A stretch of DNA of 64,000 nt. It comes from Ciona savignyi. Its lineage: Eukaryota; Chordata; Ascidiacea; Phlebobranchia; Cionidae. A program made the translations under genes and the position numbers. This document shows, in pieces, positions 25,401-35,620 of this stretch; the first letter of the stretch is position 1, and each line of letters opens with the position of its first letter. Under the pieces are notes generated by a model, which saw only the letters and a program-made list of their open reading frames with translations, was not told where the DNA came from and did no database searches. The stretch covers positions 789,221-853,220 of the forward strand of contig CH003423.1 in the NCBI GenBank assembly GCA_000149265.1, read 5' to 3'.

Positions 25401-28400
25401 GCCAAGCGTCTGTGACATCACAGCGCCCGTTTTCCCGCTCGAAGTTTGAAAGTTCCATTCATAAAACGGCGGTGCTTTATTTAAGCCCAGTGCCTCGCGG
25501 TAACTTGTTACGTCGATCTGTATTGTTTAAAATTGACTAACATCTAGATAACCCGTGCCCGGTCAACGATGTAGGCAAATTATACGGTCTGTACATTACA
25601 CAATCTCGCATTTTCTGAGAATGGATTGTTGGAGTGTGTGTGTGTGCACAGCCCAAATATTGAACCTCTGTTTAGCGTGGGCGCGTAATTCGAAATCCCG
25701 TTCGGCAGGTGCGGACGGTTATTTCCTAGTTACTCATCGCGCAAACTTTCACCGCAGCTATGCGGAGGTTAAGCGCGGCGAGTCCACCGTATGACTGGCA
25801 TTTTAATGGAACAAATAAACCGCCGACCGAGGCCACGTAGCTCAGCAGGGCGCTTCAAATACGAGCGATGACCCTAATGTACGTCGTACACTCTCTGTCA
25901 TTCGCCCTAGGGAATCCGAACACAGTCGTAAATCAACTAGTTGCACTTCAGTGATCGTTTTGTTAATTAAGCGGACTGCCAGAACGCCACCTCAATTTCC
26001 CGGGTTACCAGTTAACTACTTGCGGCCAGGCACCGTTTACAACCCTTTATGGTACCTACAGTGCTCAATCCGACCTAGAAAAGGAGATAGCGGCTCTTTA
26101 TCCAGCACGTTAAGTGTGCTTTTCCACCGCCAACACTCTCGGCAACCTTTGAAGCGGCGCCTGTTTACTTGCCCGTTATTAATTCAGGAAACCGTTCAAT
26201 GGTCTTTTTATCGGTGCATCAAGGGTAATCAATAAACATCCCTTGAAATGCCCGATTATTCGAACACAAAAGAACATATTTGAATTTTGACATTTGTACC
26301 GTTAGTTACAGATCACGCTGCGGTAACACATCAACGTATTGTAACAGTCACGCCCGATATACCGTACCTGACGTACGTCCCCATAGTAACGAGTGTGTCG
26401 CCGTAAAAACTTGTATTTTTCTTGTCCGAACCTGTAGTATAGGCCCGCCAACGGTTTACGCGTTTAAATTTGCCTCTCCTTTCTTGCGTAGCCGTATCAG
26501 CCAATCAGACAAAGGCTCGGGTAAACCTAGCTCTGTCGTCCGCGCTCAACAGACCGTGACGCTACGGCCTCGTTTGGCCGAAAATATCGTTTTCTCGTTA
26601 TGTGGTCGTGGAAAATGAAGTACAGACTGCAGTAGTTGCCAATAGGTAAAATGTCTTAAATGATTTCCGCCTTCGCGGTTGGATGGCAGCAACCCGCTGT
26701 AATTTCCGTTTTCTCGACCTCGAAATTAATTTCCAAGAAACATATCAGCAGATTCTATTCTCCCATGCTCTCTAAATGTGGATGGTCGTGATTTTCTAAC
26801 ACGCAATGCGTTACGCAAGGTTCCATTACGGTCCGTGGCACTTACAACGCCGGGTGATCAAACGCAATCGCCGGTGCTGGTTAGAGGCTGTCGCAAATCG
26901 ACCTTATAAACTCACCGCACCATTAATTATGCAATAAATCAGTGCAGCGAACATGCGCATGTGCTAAAAGTTTTCCGGGATGCATTAGAACGACGGGCCG
27001 ACCGTGTATTCTCGGCAGCAGTTCGGGGAAACGCATTTCGATCGACCTGCGCGGTTAATGAGTCTGTCGGTCTTCGCCGCTAATTAGGTCTGCTACCTGT
27101 TTCCACCGCTTCACCTAACCGAGCCGGCAATTACGAGATGTGCGAAAACGGATGGACTTGTGACGTCACAGCTGGTAGTACGGACCTGACACGCGCTCAG
27201 GTGGTTCAGCGCTGGGAGAACAATGGCGGTCATTACTGCCTTTTTTCCCTGGTGCAAGTAATCATGCAGACAGTGGACTGCGGTCAACACTCTGTCTGAT
27301 GCATCTCCAGTGCACAGAGCTAGTCAGTAGCAAGCAATCGGCAAATAGGATTCGGTACATCTTAGCAATAATAGTTAAAATCAAAATCAATTTATTTAAT
27401 AAACCAGTAATAATAAACATTCAATGTTAGTCGCCGATTGTTCAGTTTATATATCTTTAGTTTCGTTTTCCCACGTAGTATTAAACGGACTACATTGTTA
27501 AACTTAAATTGCATTGTAGGTTTTAAGAATCCAGGTCGCATTGAATATTCCAGGTCGCACTGTAGGTAGGCGAGTCGATCAATTTCCTAAAAAAACGCAT
27601 TCGTTTTGTCCGCCATGCTACCTATGGTCGTTCTCAGCGGGCTTGGCCTACCTTTGCGTTTGATTTCAATAGATTTGTTCATTAAATAACCACCGTAGGT
27701 AGACGAAATACGTCCATATACCTTTGCTTATCTACTTTCCGAGATCAGTATCTCGATTTTCATTTTGCAGCAGCGTATCAGGGCAACATAGGTTTTAAAT
27801 AGTCACATCATATTTGACCGTTTATATCGTTTGATTCAGGTATTTAGGGGTAGGTATCTTATTAGGTTTAGTTAGTCTCACTTTAGGGAGCATATAACTT
27901 TATAATGGAGCGGTATATCATGCAGCAGCTTCCAGCACGATTGGCCAAGCTGTCCTTTGGTAAGTACTGGCTAGGTCACAAGTTTAGTATAGGTGTTCGC
28001 ACATATACAGTGGCATTTGAAATACAGGGATGCAGTTGAGATCGAGCCATAGCAGATGGACAACCAGCAGCAGAAAGCAAATGTTCAGGCCATTTTACAG
28101 CAGAGCGAGCCATATGTTTAGACCTGTATCACCGCAGCTAGACAGCTTTACAGAACGTGGACCAGAGACACTTACCGCCAGTTTAGAAAACCAAGGTTAA
28201 CCAAATAGCTTTTTCAATATGCAATGATCGAACTTTCTACCATTTGATCCTTGCATCGACTAACGTATGGATCTTGCCCACACAGAGGGCTGTTTTACCG
28301 ATCTACCGACTCCAATCGAGCAAAGCGATTCGCATTTCGAACCAGCGCTGCAGGAAAGGAAAGAAAACTCCTCCTTGTTCAGTGATGAAAAATCCTCTTC

Positions 28401-31400
28401 GTTCCGGCGGTTTAAGTCTGTTCCTAATGTAAGTAAAACGAATTACGGTTGACTTTTTTTGGTTAAATTAGATTTTAATTCGTTGTTGTTTTTTTATAGG
28501 CTCGTTTTCGGCTCTATGGAATGGGCAATGGGAAAGAGAACAGTCCGGTTTTGTCTAGCAGAAAGCCCTTGTCCAAACGTCTTTATAACTGTGAGGTTAC
28601 CAGTCCTCTAGCTGTTCCCTCGTCCCCTTCTGCAAGCCCTGCGTTTTCTGCTGCTCCGTTGCTCCGCCATGCGTCCATGATCACGTCACCGATGATGACG
28701 TCATCACCAATGGCATGCAACTTTGCATCCAGCTCGTCTTCCGCTTTCAGTGCCGTCGATCACAAACAGCTGCACGAAGAGGCTGAGCGAAGACTGCGAG
28801 ATTCGTCTGGTTCGTCTGCTGGCGGTTCGACCCCGGAGAAGAGCGCAGTCCCCGGCAGCATCGCGGCTCTTACTTCCCGCCGCAGCAGAGACGTTCGCCC
28901 GGCCTCTGCTATTCCGTTCGGCCGAACGAAATCCTCCCCATGTTGCGGTACCAGTCTCTCTCCGATCCCGATCCGTGCGAACAAACGCTCCTTAGATGCG
29001 ACAACAGGCACGACTGATGCATCGTCAAAACGAGCAAAATGCAGCGGCGCTTCGTTCTCAGAAGCCCGATCTTCTCGAAGGCGAATGGCCTTTTCATCCA
29101 AACAGCGAAAAACGAAATCGGCCGATGCAGCGTTCATGCATTCGTCACCGATCGCGTCATTGAAGCAATTCCGACCAATATCGGCACCCGCTCAACTGGT
29201 AAGCCAAAGCTACAAACTTATATGTTAAGCTATGTGTATGGAAACCAGACTTCGACTGCAATTTGACGAAACCATTTTAATTGCGTACATTTCGTTTAAA
29301 CGAAAGGTTGTTATGTTATCAAAAAAATCGATTTCGGCTGGGTATCGAGGAATTTACAATGTGCATTTCGTGTTTGTGGTAGTTATCAAAAATGTTAGCC
29401 ATAATTGAACAAACCTATGTAAATTGCGTATATTTCGTTTCAGTGAATATTTGTTATCAAAAAATCTCGATTTCAGCTTGAATTCGACGACAATTCCCCG
29501 CTCACCCACTCGAGGCTGTGCAGCACAAACGACTCTGATTCGGACGACGATATGATGGTCGTGTCATCCGAGCACGAACGCAGCGACGCCGACGAGAAGC
29601 TTCTCGAAGAAATGCTCACCGAGAACGTCCGAGTGCAGAAAATCGGCGGCCTTGCGAAAATCGATTCCCCCCAGGCACCATCTGGCCTCGACGGGCTAAT
29701 CAGCGCCCCACTGCTGCTGTCTAATAAAGGAAACACATCGGTCAACGACTCTGTTGTGTCCCGCATGGTAAGTGTCATACCTTTGTTACCGTCTGTCCAT
29801 TTTTTTAATGCCCAAGGCAGTTTTTAATTCCCGATGCATTATTAACAAAAACCTTCCGATTGCAGCCGAAACCTCGCGAACTTTTCCGATCCCCGTCCGC
29901 CCCTCCAGTAGTCCCGTCTAGAAGAGCGCTGCATGCTCTCAAACGCTTCCAGGAGCGCATTGACGAGTCCTCCACCCCGTGTGGCATCCGGAGGCCGACG
30001 AGCACTGGAGCGGACGACTCCATGTCCGCTCTGCTCGGCTCCTCCGCATCTCCAGCATCAAAGAACAATGAAGAGCACAATGTGTCTTTGAACCGGTGAG
30101 TATTTATCATTTATAGAACAAACACCATTGGAATGCTTTATAAAGTTCACATTAAAAATGTCTTATTTGTATTATCGGATTCACTGTAAAGTTCTTAGTG
30201 TTTAAAACACTTTCAAGAAATCGATTGTAAACCTCCAAAATTACAGGTCGCGTTCTGCAAACGAATTGGACATTATGCGCGCAGTCGATCTCGGCTCCAC
30301 TGACCCGAATTTAGTCGGCGATTTTAGCAGAGTATGCAGTCTCGAGACTGTGCCTGGCAAGCACCAAGACCTCAAATACATTAGCCCGAAAACGGTAAGT
30401 TCTCTAACAAGTCTGTCTCACTGTGTGTACGTTTGTACGCGTTTTTGTAATGTGTGTCGCTTTTTTGACATGCCTCGGCGTAAAATGCCGTTTACTCACG
30501 AATAACTCGTATTCTATCATCATTTTTGTGGCATTAAAAAAACAATGTAATGACGTCATTATTTCTCACGTTACAGCTCATCGACTTGGTCAACAACAAG
30601 TTCGACGTTGGAAAGTACGAAGTGATCGACTGCAGGTATCCATACGAATACCAGGGCGGCCACGTCAAAGGTGCAAACTCTATCTGGGAAGAGGAACACC
30701 TCCATAAAAGGTAATTTGTTTGTGCTTAAATCATTAAAAAAAAATTATATAATTGTTCTAATGCCTTTTTCTTTGTCATCGCTGTTGATGACCTTATGAT
30801 CACCATTTTTGCACGTTTAAAATGTCTTGATTGCACAATCAAGTTTTAAATGTTCACTACACATCTTTTACGTGCATTTAAACCTCTTTCTCCTTGTTTA
30901 AATCACGAAATTTCATTGCTAAATCTAACTTCGCAAGCCGTGTCCGCACAATCCGCGTATTGATTGGGCTAATTCTCCCAACATGCCAAAATTTATGCAG
31001 TGGAATGTCAAAATGTATCGGTTCTCATGCGCAATCCACAAGCTCAGTAGCTCGCAAATCCACCTCCCAAAACCCCCTATTATAACGAAATCGTCTCCGC
31101 AGATTCTTCAGCTCCTCCAACCCAATGTGGGCCGAAAACAACGGCGACAAGTACAAGACGCCCATCCTCATATTCTACTGCGAGTTCAGCTCCGAACGCG
31201 GGCCACGAATGGCCAGAGCTATCCGTAGCAAGGACCGAGAGGTGAACCGGTACCCGCACCTGCACTACCCCGAAATTTACGTCCTCAAGGACGGATACAA
31301 GAACTTCTTTCACACCAACGGCACAGAGGTAAGAGTGATTTAGATTTACATCTAAGCCGTATGGATTGTGGTATAATATTTTAGAAATCATTTCCAAGTC

Positions 31401-31718
31401 TTAGTCGCATAAATAACAGCGTAAAGTTAAAAAGCGATTAAAACTGTCCAATTTGATGGACCCAAAATAGTTCTTATCTATCTTTCGGCTATTCCGTATT
31501 CATGTAGCTTGCAAAACAATTATTGCCTCGTATAATTGCGTCGCTCAGTGAAGTAACCTCTTTTATTACGTCATCAGGAGTATTGTGACCCGCAAACCTA
31601 CCGTCCGATGCTGCACGACGATTTCGCCCGTGAGCTCCGAATGTGCCGCATCAAAAGCAAGACCTGGGCTGGCGAGAAGACCAAGTGTGGATTGTACAAT
31701 CGACTCAAACGACTGTGA
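22456..31718 (+). CDS. CDC25: CDC25 M-phase inducer phosphatase (11 exons, complete)
   Basis: Exons: 22456-22646, 22709-22816, 22876-23018, 28286-28428, 28500-29198, 29477-29767, 29866-30095, 30247-30394, 30577-30710, 31103-31328, 31578-31718 (TGA). All GT-AG, all phases join; 2454 nt = 817 residues, longer than vertebrate CDC25s (about 470-580). CDC25 dephosphorylates CDK1/2 to drive mitotic entry. C-terminal rhodanese-like domain: VGDFSRV..., [27 protein letters not shown], then catalytic [12 protein letters not shown] (Cys722, Arg728) and [15 protein letters not shown], ending RLKRL. Regulatory half: DSGFSS at residues 3-8 (beta-TrCP degron form), [11 protein letters not shown] (like vertebrate DSGFCLDSP), KEN boxes at 173 and 207, RRFKSVP (Ser192, like CDC25A Ser124) and LFRSPSAP (Ser536, like the CDC25C Ser216 14-3-3 site). 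Exons 1-3 are assigned to this gene by phase and by [10 protein letters not shown], which resembles vertebrate SPVTNLTVTM. The catalytic His of HCX5R is Tyr721. Confidence 0.95.
23019..28285 (+). other. CDC25 intron 3 (5.3 kb), GC-rich, possible internal promoter
   Basis: All other introns of this gene are below 500 nt. This one holds GC-rich stretches (about 24.1-27.3 kb) with two perfect CRE octamers TGACGTCA (24969, 27161), an E2F-type TTTTCCCGC at 25430, an adjacent TGACATCA, and a TATA-like TTATTTAAG near 25476. No open frame in it matches a known family. An in-frame ATG at 28267 sits just before the exon-4 acceptor, so a transcript starting in this intron would encode a protein without exons 1-3. 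Confidence 0.5.
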
Positions 31719-32173
31719 TGACGTCACAAACCTACCTGATGATGTCACATCGAATGACGTCGTGGTGATATGACGCGTTGTCTGCTCCCGTCGGTCGAGA
31801 GGCAATTGCATCAAGTTCACGTGCGAGTGGCGCTTACGTCATGTTCATGACGTAACGAGGACACGGCCCAGCGGCAAGCGAGGCGTTATCCGGCGAACGG
31901 CAAAACGCTCGTGGCGGCTTCAGGCCAACGATGCACCGTGTTCAAACATTTTTATATCTTGCATTTTATTCCTCTATCTTTTACCATTCTTCCTTTGTGT
32001 TTACACACGTATCACCTCCGACTTGAACGAGATTTTTGCTAGCTTTCCGTCCACCTTACCTCGTGTTATTTATTCCATCGCCGGATCACGGGTCCGATTG
32101 CCGCATGCCGCATGCTGTACATATTTTTACCGCGGCGTGTTGCGACTTTCCCCGAAACCATCGCGATCAGTTC

Positions 32174-32179
32174 AATAAA
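32174..32179 (+). terminator. Candidate poly(A) signal of CDC25
   Basis: AATAAA, 456 nt after the stop codon. A second AATAAA at 32702 could serve a longer transcript. Confidence 0.45.
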
Positions 32180-32832
32180 CAACCACGAAAAGTCGATTTC
32201 TTAATTTTCCCAGACGCGCGCTCCCGTTCACACGGGCGAGTTTCGATTCATAGACAAATCATTGTATCGACGTCACAGTGAGACGCCTATGACGTAGTCT
32301 GTGACGTTGCACGGGTCACGGATTACGGATTTTACGGCTTTACACATCGCCGAAGCACTGTGAACGTGTGATGATTCTATTTATCGCATTTTAAATGGCT
32401 TAATCGAATATTAATTGGCACACTGAATAATAGAAACAAAAACTGTAAAAAGATACCCCCTAAAACAAATGTACTGACCTTTCTCACATTTTCCTTCTCT
32501 TGACTCGAAAGCTCTCCTCGATTTTATATTAAAATTATGTTTCTAGGTTGTTATGAATTTTATTTTAACAATGCCGTTTGCCAACAAACGTGCAGTAGTT
32601 TCCAAGAACAAAGTAAAATACGTATCTGCCAAATTCCTTATATGATGCCTCCTATATTAAAGTGGCGGTGATTATTTATTATGGCGTTATTTTTGTGTTG
32701 AAATAAAATAATCCTAAAATTACTCAATGCGTATTTTATTTTTACCTAGGAAGAATTGCTATTGTATTGATATTGCTTAATTTAAGAACACTCTTTTACT
32801 GTTCGGTATAGTTCTAAGTTCAATTGTATGTA

Positions 32833-33085
32833 GGATAGGATATTCATGTTTTCCCCGTGAATGGGAAAAACAAGGTGGTTAACACATGGGCAATCGTCAA
32901 ATCACCTTGCGCCCACCGTCAGGTTACTGGAGCTATTGTTGCTTTAATTTAGTAAAACCAATTAATCTGCTCGGGCAATGTATTTTAAGTGCCTTGCCCA
33001 AGGGCACAACAAACTAGCTAGCGACCAGTTTCGTATCTGCAAACCTTTGGCTGAAAGACAACGCACTAACCCACCGGACTAATGG
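32833..33085 (-). repeat. SINE family 1, nearly full-length copy
   Basis: Left end AGGATAGGATATTCATGTTT, then GTGAATGGGAAAAACAAGG, GCCCACCGTCAGGTTACTGG, AGTGCCTTGCCCAAGG, CTAGCTAGCGACCAG, and finally the tRNA-like head (AACCTTTGGCTGAAAG, ACGCACTAACCCACCGG). The order is the reverse of plus-strand copies. Confidence 0.8.
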
Positions 33086-33704
33086 CGGTGTGGTTGACAC
33101 TCTACCGATTAATGTTTCTGTGCGCGGGCGAGTCTGGCGAGTGGCACCCTTGGAGTAATGAAATGTAAATGGGTAATATGCTAAACTACAGTGTAAAAAA
33201 ACGCGTATATTTTCATCGCTCCTATGTTTGATAAAGCAAAGAAAATTTTAGATCATAGGTTAGTAAGTTTTAGAAAAATCCAAGACTTTTTATGGTGGGA
33301 TTTTCAGTGACAGCTTTTATCAGGTTCGTTTGTATTGGCAAGATACTGCAGAGGTTCGTGTCAAAATACGAAGTTCACTTAAAAAAAATGTATTTAAAGT
33401 GAGTATGTAAGTTAAAGAGATGCGGTAGGGTATATAAATTGGGCCAACGAAAGTAATGGAGTAGTTGGTATGTTTGGTTTAAAGCCTAAGATTTAAGAAT
33501 TAATCCTCCATTGCAAAATACCAAGTTGACCAATGAATTACAACGTATTTTCCTATGTATGATTATTTTCGGGTGGTTTTAGGTAATGCTTGAATAAGCA
33601 TGACTTCGAAAATAGTTCTTGCAGTCTTTAGATTACGGCGTCCCATCTAGTTTTTGGTCAACTCACCCTTACTCCAGTCAAACAATGTTTTCCGAGTTTC
33701 TTGA
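33086..33704. other. Intergenic, nothing recognised
   Basis: AT-rich; only short open frames with no family resemblance. Ends at the target duplication of the MITE. Confidence 0.5.
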
Positions 33705-33713
33705 CCAAGGCCA

Positions 33714-33904
33714 GGGCAACACTAAAAGGAGGAAAACAGTAAACCCTAATCTCAACCCAAGAACTAACCCTAACTCCAACCCCAAAACTAACCCTAACTC
33801 CAACCCGATGTTGAGAACTAACTCTAATGTCATAATCTTTATTTTAGTGAGCAGTTTTCCTCCTTCCCTATACTTCCCGCTTTCCCTCCTTTTAGTTTTC
33901 GCCC
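33714..33904. mobile_element. MITE copy 1 with terminal inverted repeats
   Basis: Left end GGGCAACACTAAAAGGAGG and right end CCTCCTTTTAGTTTTCGCCC are inverted repeats. The 9-mer CCAAGGCCA stands before the left end (33705-33713) and again at the right junction (33903-33911), as a target-site duplication. The interior carries repeated AACCCTAAC-type blocks. A second copy in opposite orientation is at 52804-53027. No coding capacity, so non-autonomous. Confidence 0.75.
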
Positions 33905-33984
33905 AAGGCCACGGTTGTCTCTAGTTTTGATTCCAAAATATTTTGTTTGACGCGCTGCTATTCTGCCAAGTTTTATGTGTTATT

Positions 33985-34096
33985 ACAGGTTTGGTTTTAA
34001 AAATGTACACAATATGTATTCCAAGTTCAACTTATATTGCATTTAACAATCACAAGCGAATGTAGTCATATTCCGTCGCCGAGTACTCCCTTACAG
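33985..34096 (+). pseudogene. Decayed first exon of a fourth multicopper oxidase
   Basis: Aligns by eye with MCO-A exon 1 and its leader: GGTTTGG, AAAAATGT, TTATATTGCA.TTAACAA, GAATGTAGTCATA, TCGCCG, CCCTTA. The ATG is at 34003, but the signal-peptide part is shortened and the reading frame meets TAG within GAATGTAGT. In the original frame the end would read ECSH-P-SP-TPL, like the intact genes. No later exons follow before MCO-A, so it is an isolated relic of a duplication. Confidence 0.7.
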
Positions 34097-34164
34097 TTGA
34101 ATCACTAGGTGGAACTAGTGATCAGAATAAAGCCTGGAATTTTATAAAAAAATTAAATTTTGGT

Positions 34165-34279
34165 ACGGTCGTGTGGCCAAATGGTTAACGCGACCGATAC
34201 ATATACCGACTATTATACAAAAAAACGGACCTGGTGACGAGCCCATCATGGGTTCTAAACTTAGCTCGGTAAAAAAAAA
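34165..34279 (+). repeat. SINE family 2 copy 1 (tRNA-like)
   Basis: GGTCGTGTGGCCAAATGGTT (tRNA D-arm-like start), ACCGATACATATACCGAC, ACGAGCCCATCATGGGTTC, AACTTAGCTCGGT and a poly(A) tail. The same ordered blocks occur at 41360 and 54734. Confidence 0.75.
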
Positions 34280-35620
34280 TTAATTTTTATTTGGCACCAT
34301 AGAACAGATGGTATTTAGCTTTTAATGTAGCCTATTATATTTTTTAGAAGCATTCTGTTAAACCCTTTGTTAAAAAATAAAGTTGAGTCAAACCTTTCGG
34401 ATAATGTATAGTTAAAACTTCCCGAACACGTGTATTGTACGCTGTGGAGATACTCCTGGAGAGTGTCTGGCAGCATCCACCTATAGTACGGATAGTCTCT
34501 TTAACATTTTAGGTAGGGTTTCGGTGTATGACCACCAACACGCGTTAAACGCACCAAACAAAAAAACATTAAAATAAAATTGCCATGACTAAAATATCCG
34601 GTAATCAATTTTAGCAACAGCAGATCAAAAACACTGCCCTCTAATTTAGAGCCAAGAGTTAGGCCAGCAGCCAGTCACGTTCAATATCAGAACACGGACG
34701 TTTTTATTTAAACAAGAGGGCGCTAGAGTCACCAAACAGTCTGTCAACCAGACTGAGGTTATGCGGTTTTTAGCAGTTCCTGCAAAATAACTGATGTCGT
34801 TGTCCCACAGTAACGGCAAACTTGGATGTTATCATCTGCCATGTTGGTTCTGCTGAACCACGAATACCACACACCATTGTTTTCACTCTAATATAGGTTG
34901 CGCATATTTATTTTCGTTCAAGTTTAAAGGTGTATACGTGACATACCAACATAACTTCACTGGAAATGTGTTTTTGTGGTATTAATACCACCTGTTAATT
35001 TTTCCACGCAACGAAAAAAAATCAGGGGTCGCCTCGAAAATAGTGGCATGCGGTTTGTGCTACTTTATAATGTATAGTCCCAATAATACTAAGATCACAA
35101 CTAAAACGTGGCTGGATACATAAATCGTAATGCATTGACGTGCAAAACGAAATGTTTATTCAAAAAGCTAAAGGTTTAAGATGATTCGGACGACTTTGAG
35201 TGTTCCACCACCTTTTTAAAGAACAAACAAGTTTCGTCAGAGTAAGTATATAAGCTGGTGAGTTATAAAGCAAGAAGCATTTAACACAATAAGTGTCGAA
35301 GTGATCGGTAAACTTAGTTTGAATTATCAGACTTATCGGGTTACCTATAATGTATTACAACGTATTTTATAATTAGAATTTTTACTAAAAATCACATTTT
35401 TAAAGTTTAAGTCAGTGAATGGTATTACAAAAATTTTTTTAGTCGTTAAGATACTGGAACTAGTATGTTGTATATGGGGACATTAGTTTTTGTTCAACTC
35501 GTCATTATTTAAGTATAGCTTTCGCTAAGTTTAAAATCCGCAACATTTTAACATATCCTTCTGGCCGGAACTAACACCCTAATCCTTATGTGTTGCTGTT
35601 ATTAAAGGTTTGGCTCAAAA
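34280..35620 (+). other. Upstream region of MCO-A
   Basis: Contains a TATA-type TATATAAG at 35247-35254, 367 nt before the MCO-A ATG, the best core-promoter candidate. No other supported feature. Confidence 0.45.
35247..35254 (+). promoter_or_regulatory. TATA-like element upstream of MCO-A
   Basis: TATATAAG in AGTAAGTATATAAGCTGG. A similar GAGTATATAAGTTG stands upstream of MCO-B on its own strand (51829-51822). Confidence 0.4.

Noticed and set aside
28760-29137. 125-codon minus-strand open frame
   Set aside because: Shadow of CDC25 exon 5, whose plus-strand frame joins both neighbours and contains CDC25 motifs.
33721-33815. CCCTAAC-like blocks as an internal telomere tract
   Set aside because: The blocks are irregular and lie inside a MITE whose other copy has the same interior; not a telomere relic by itself.
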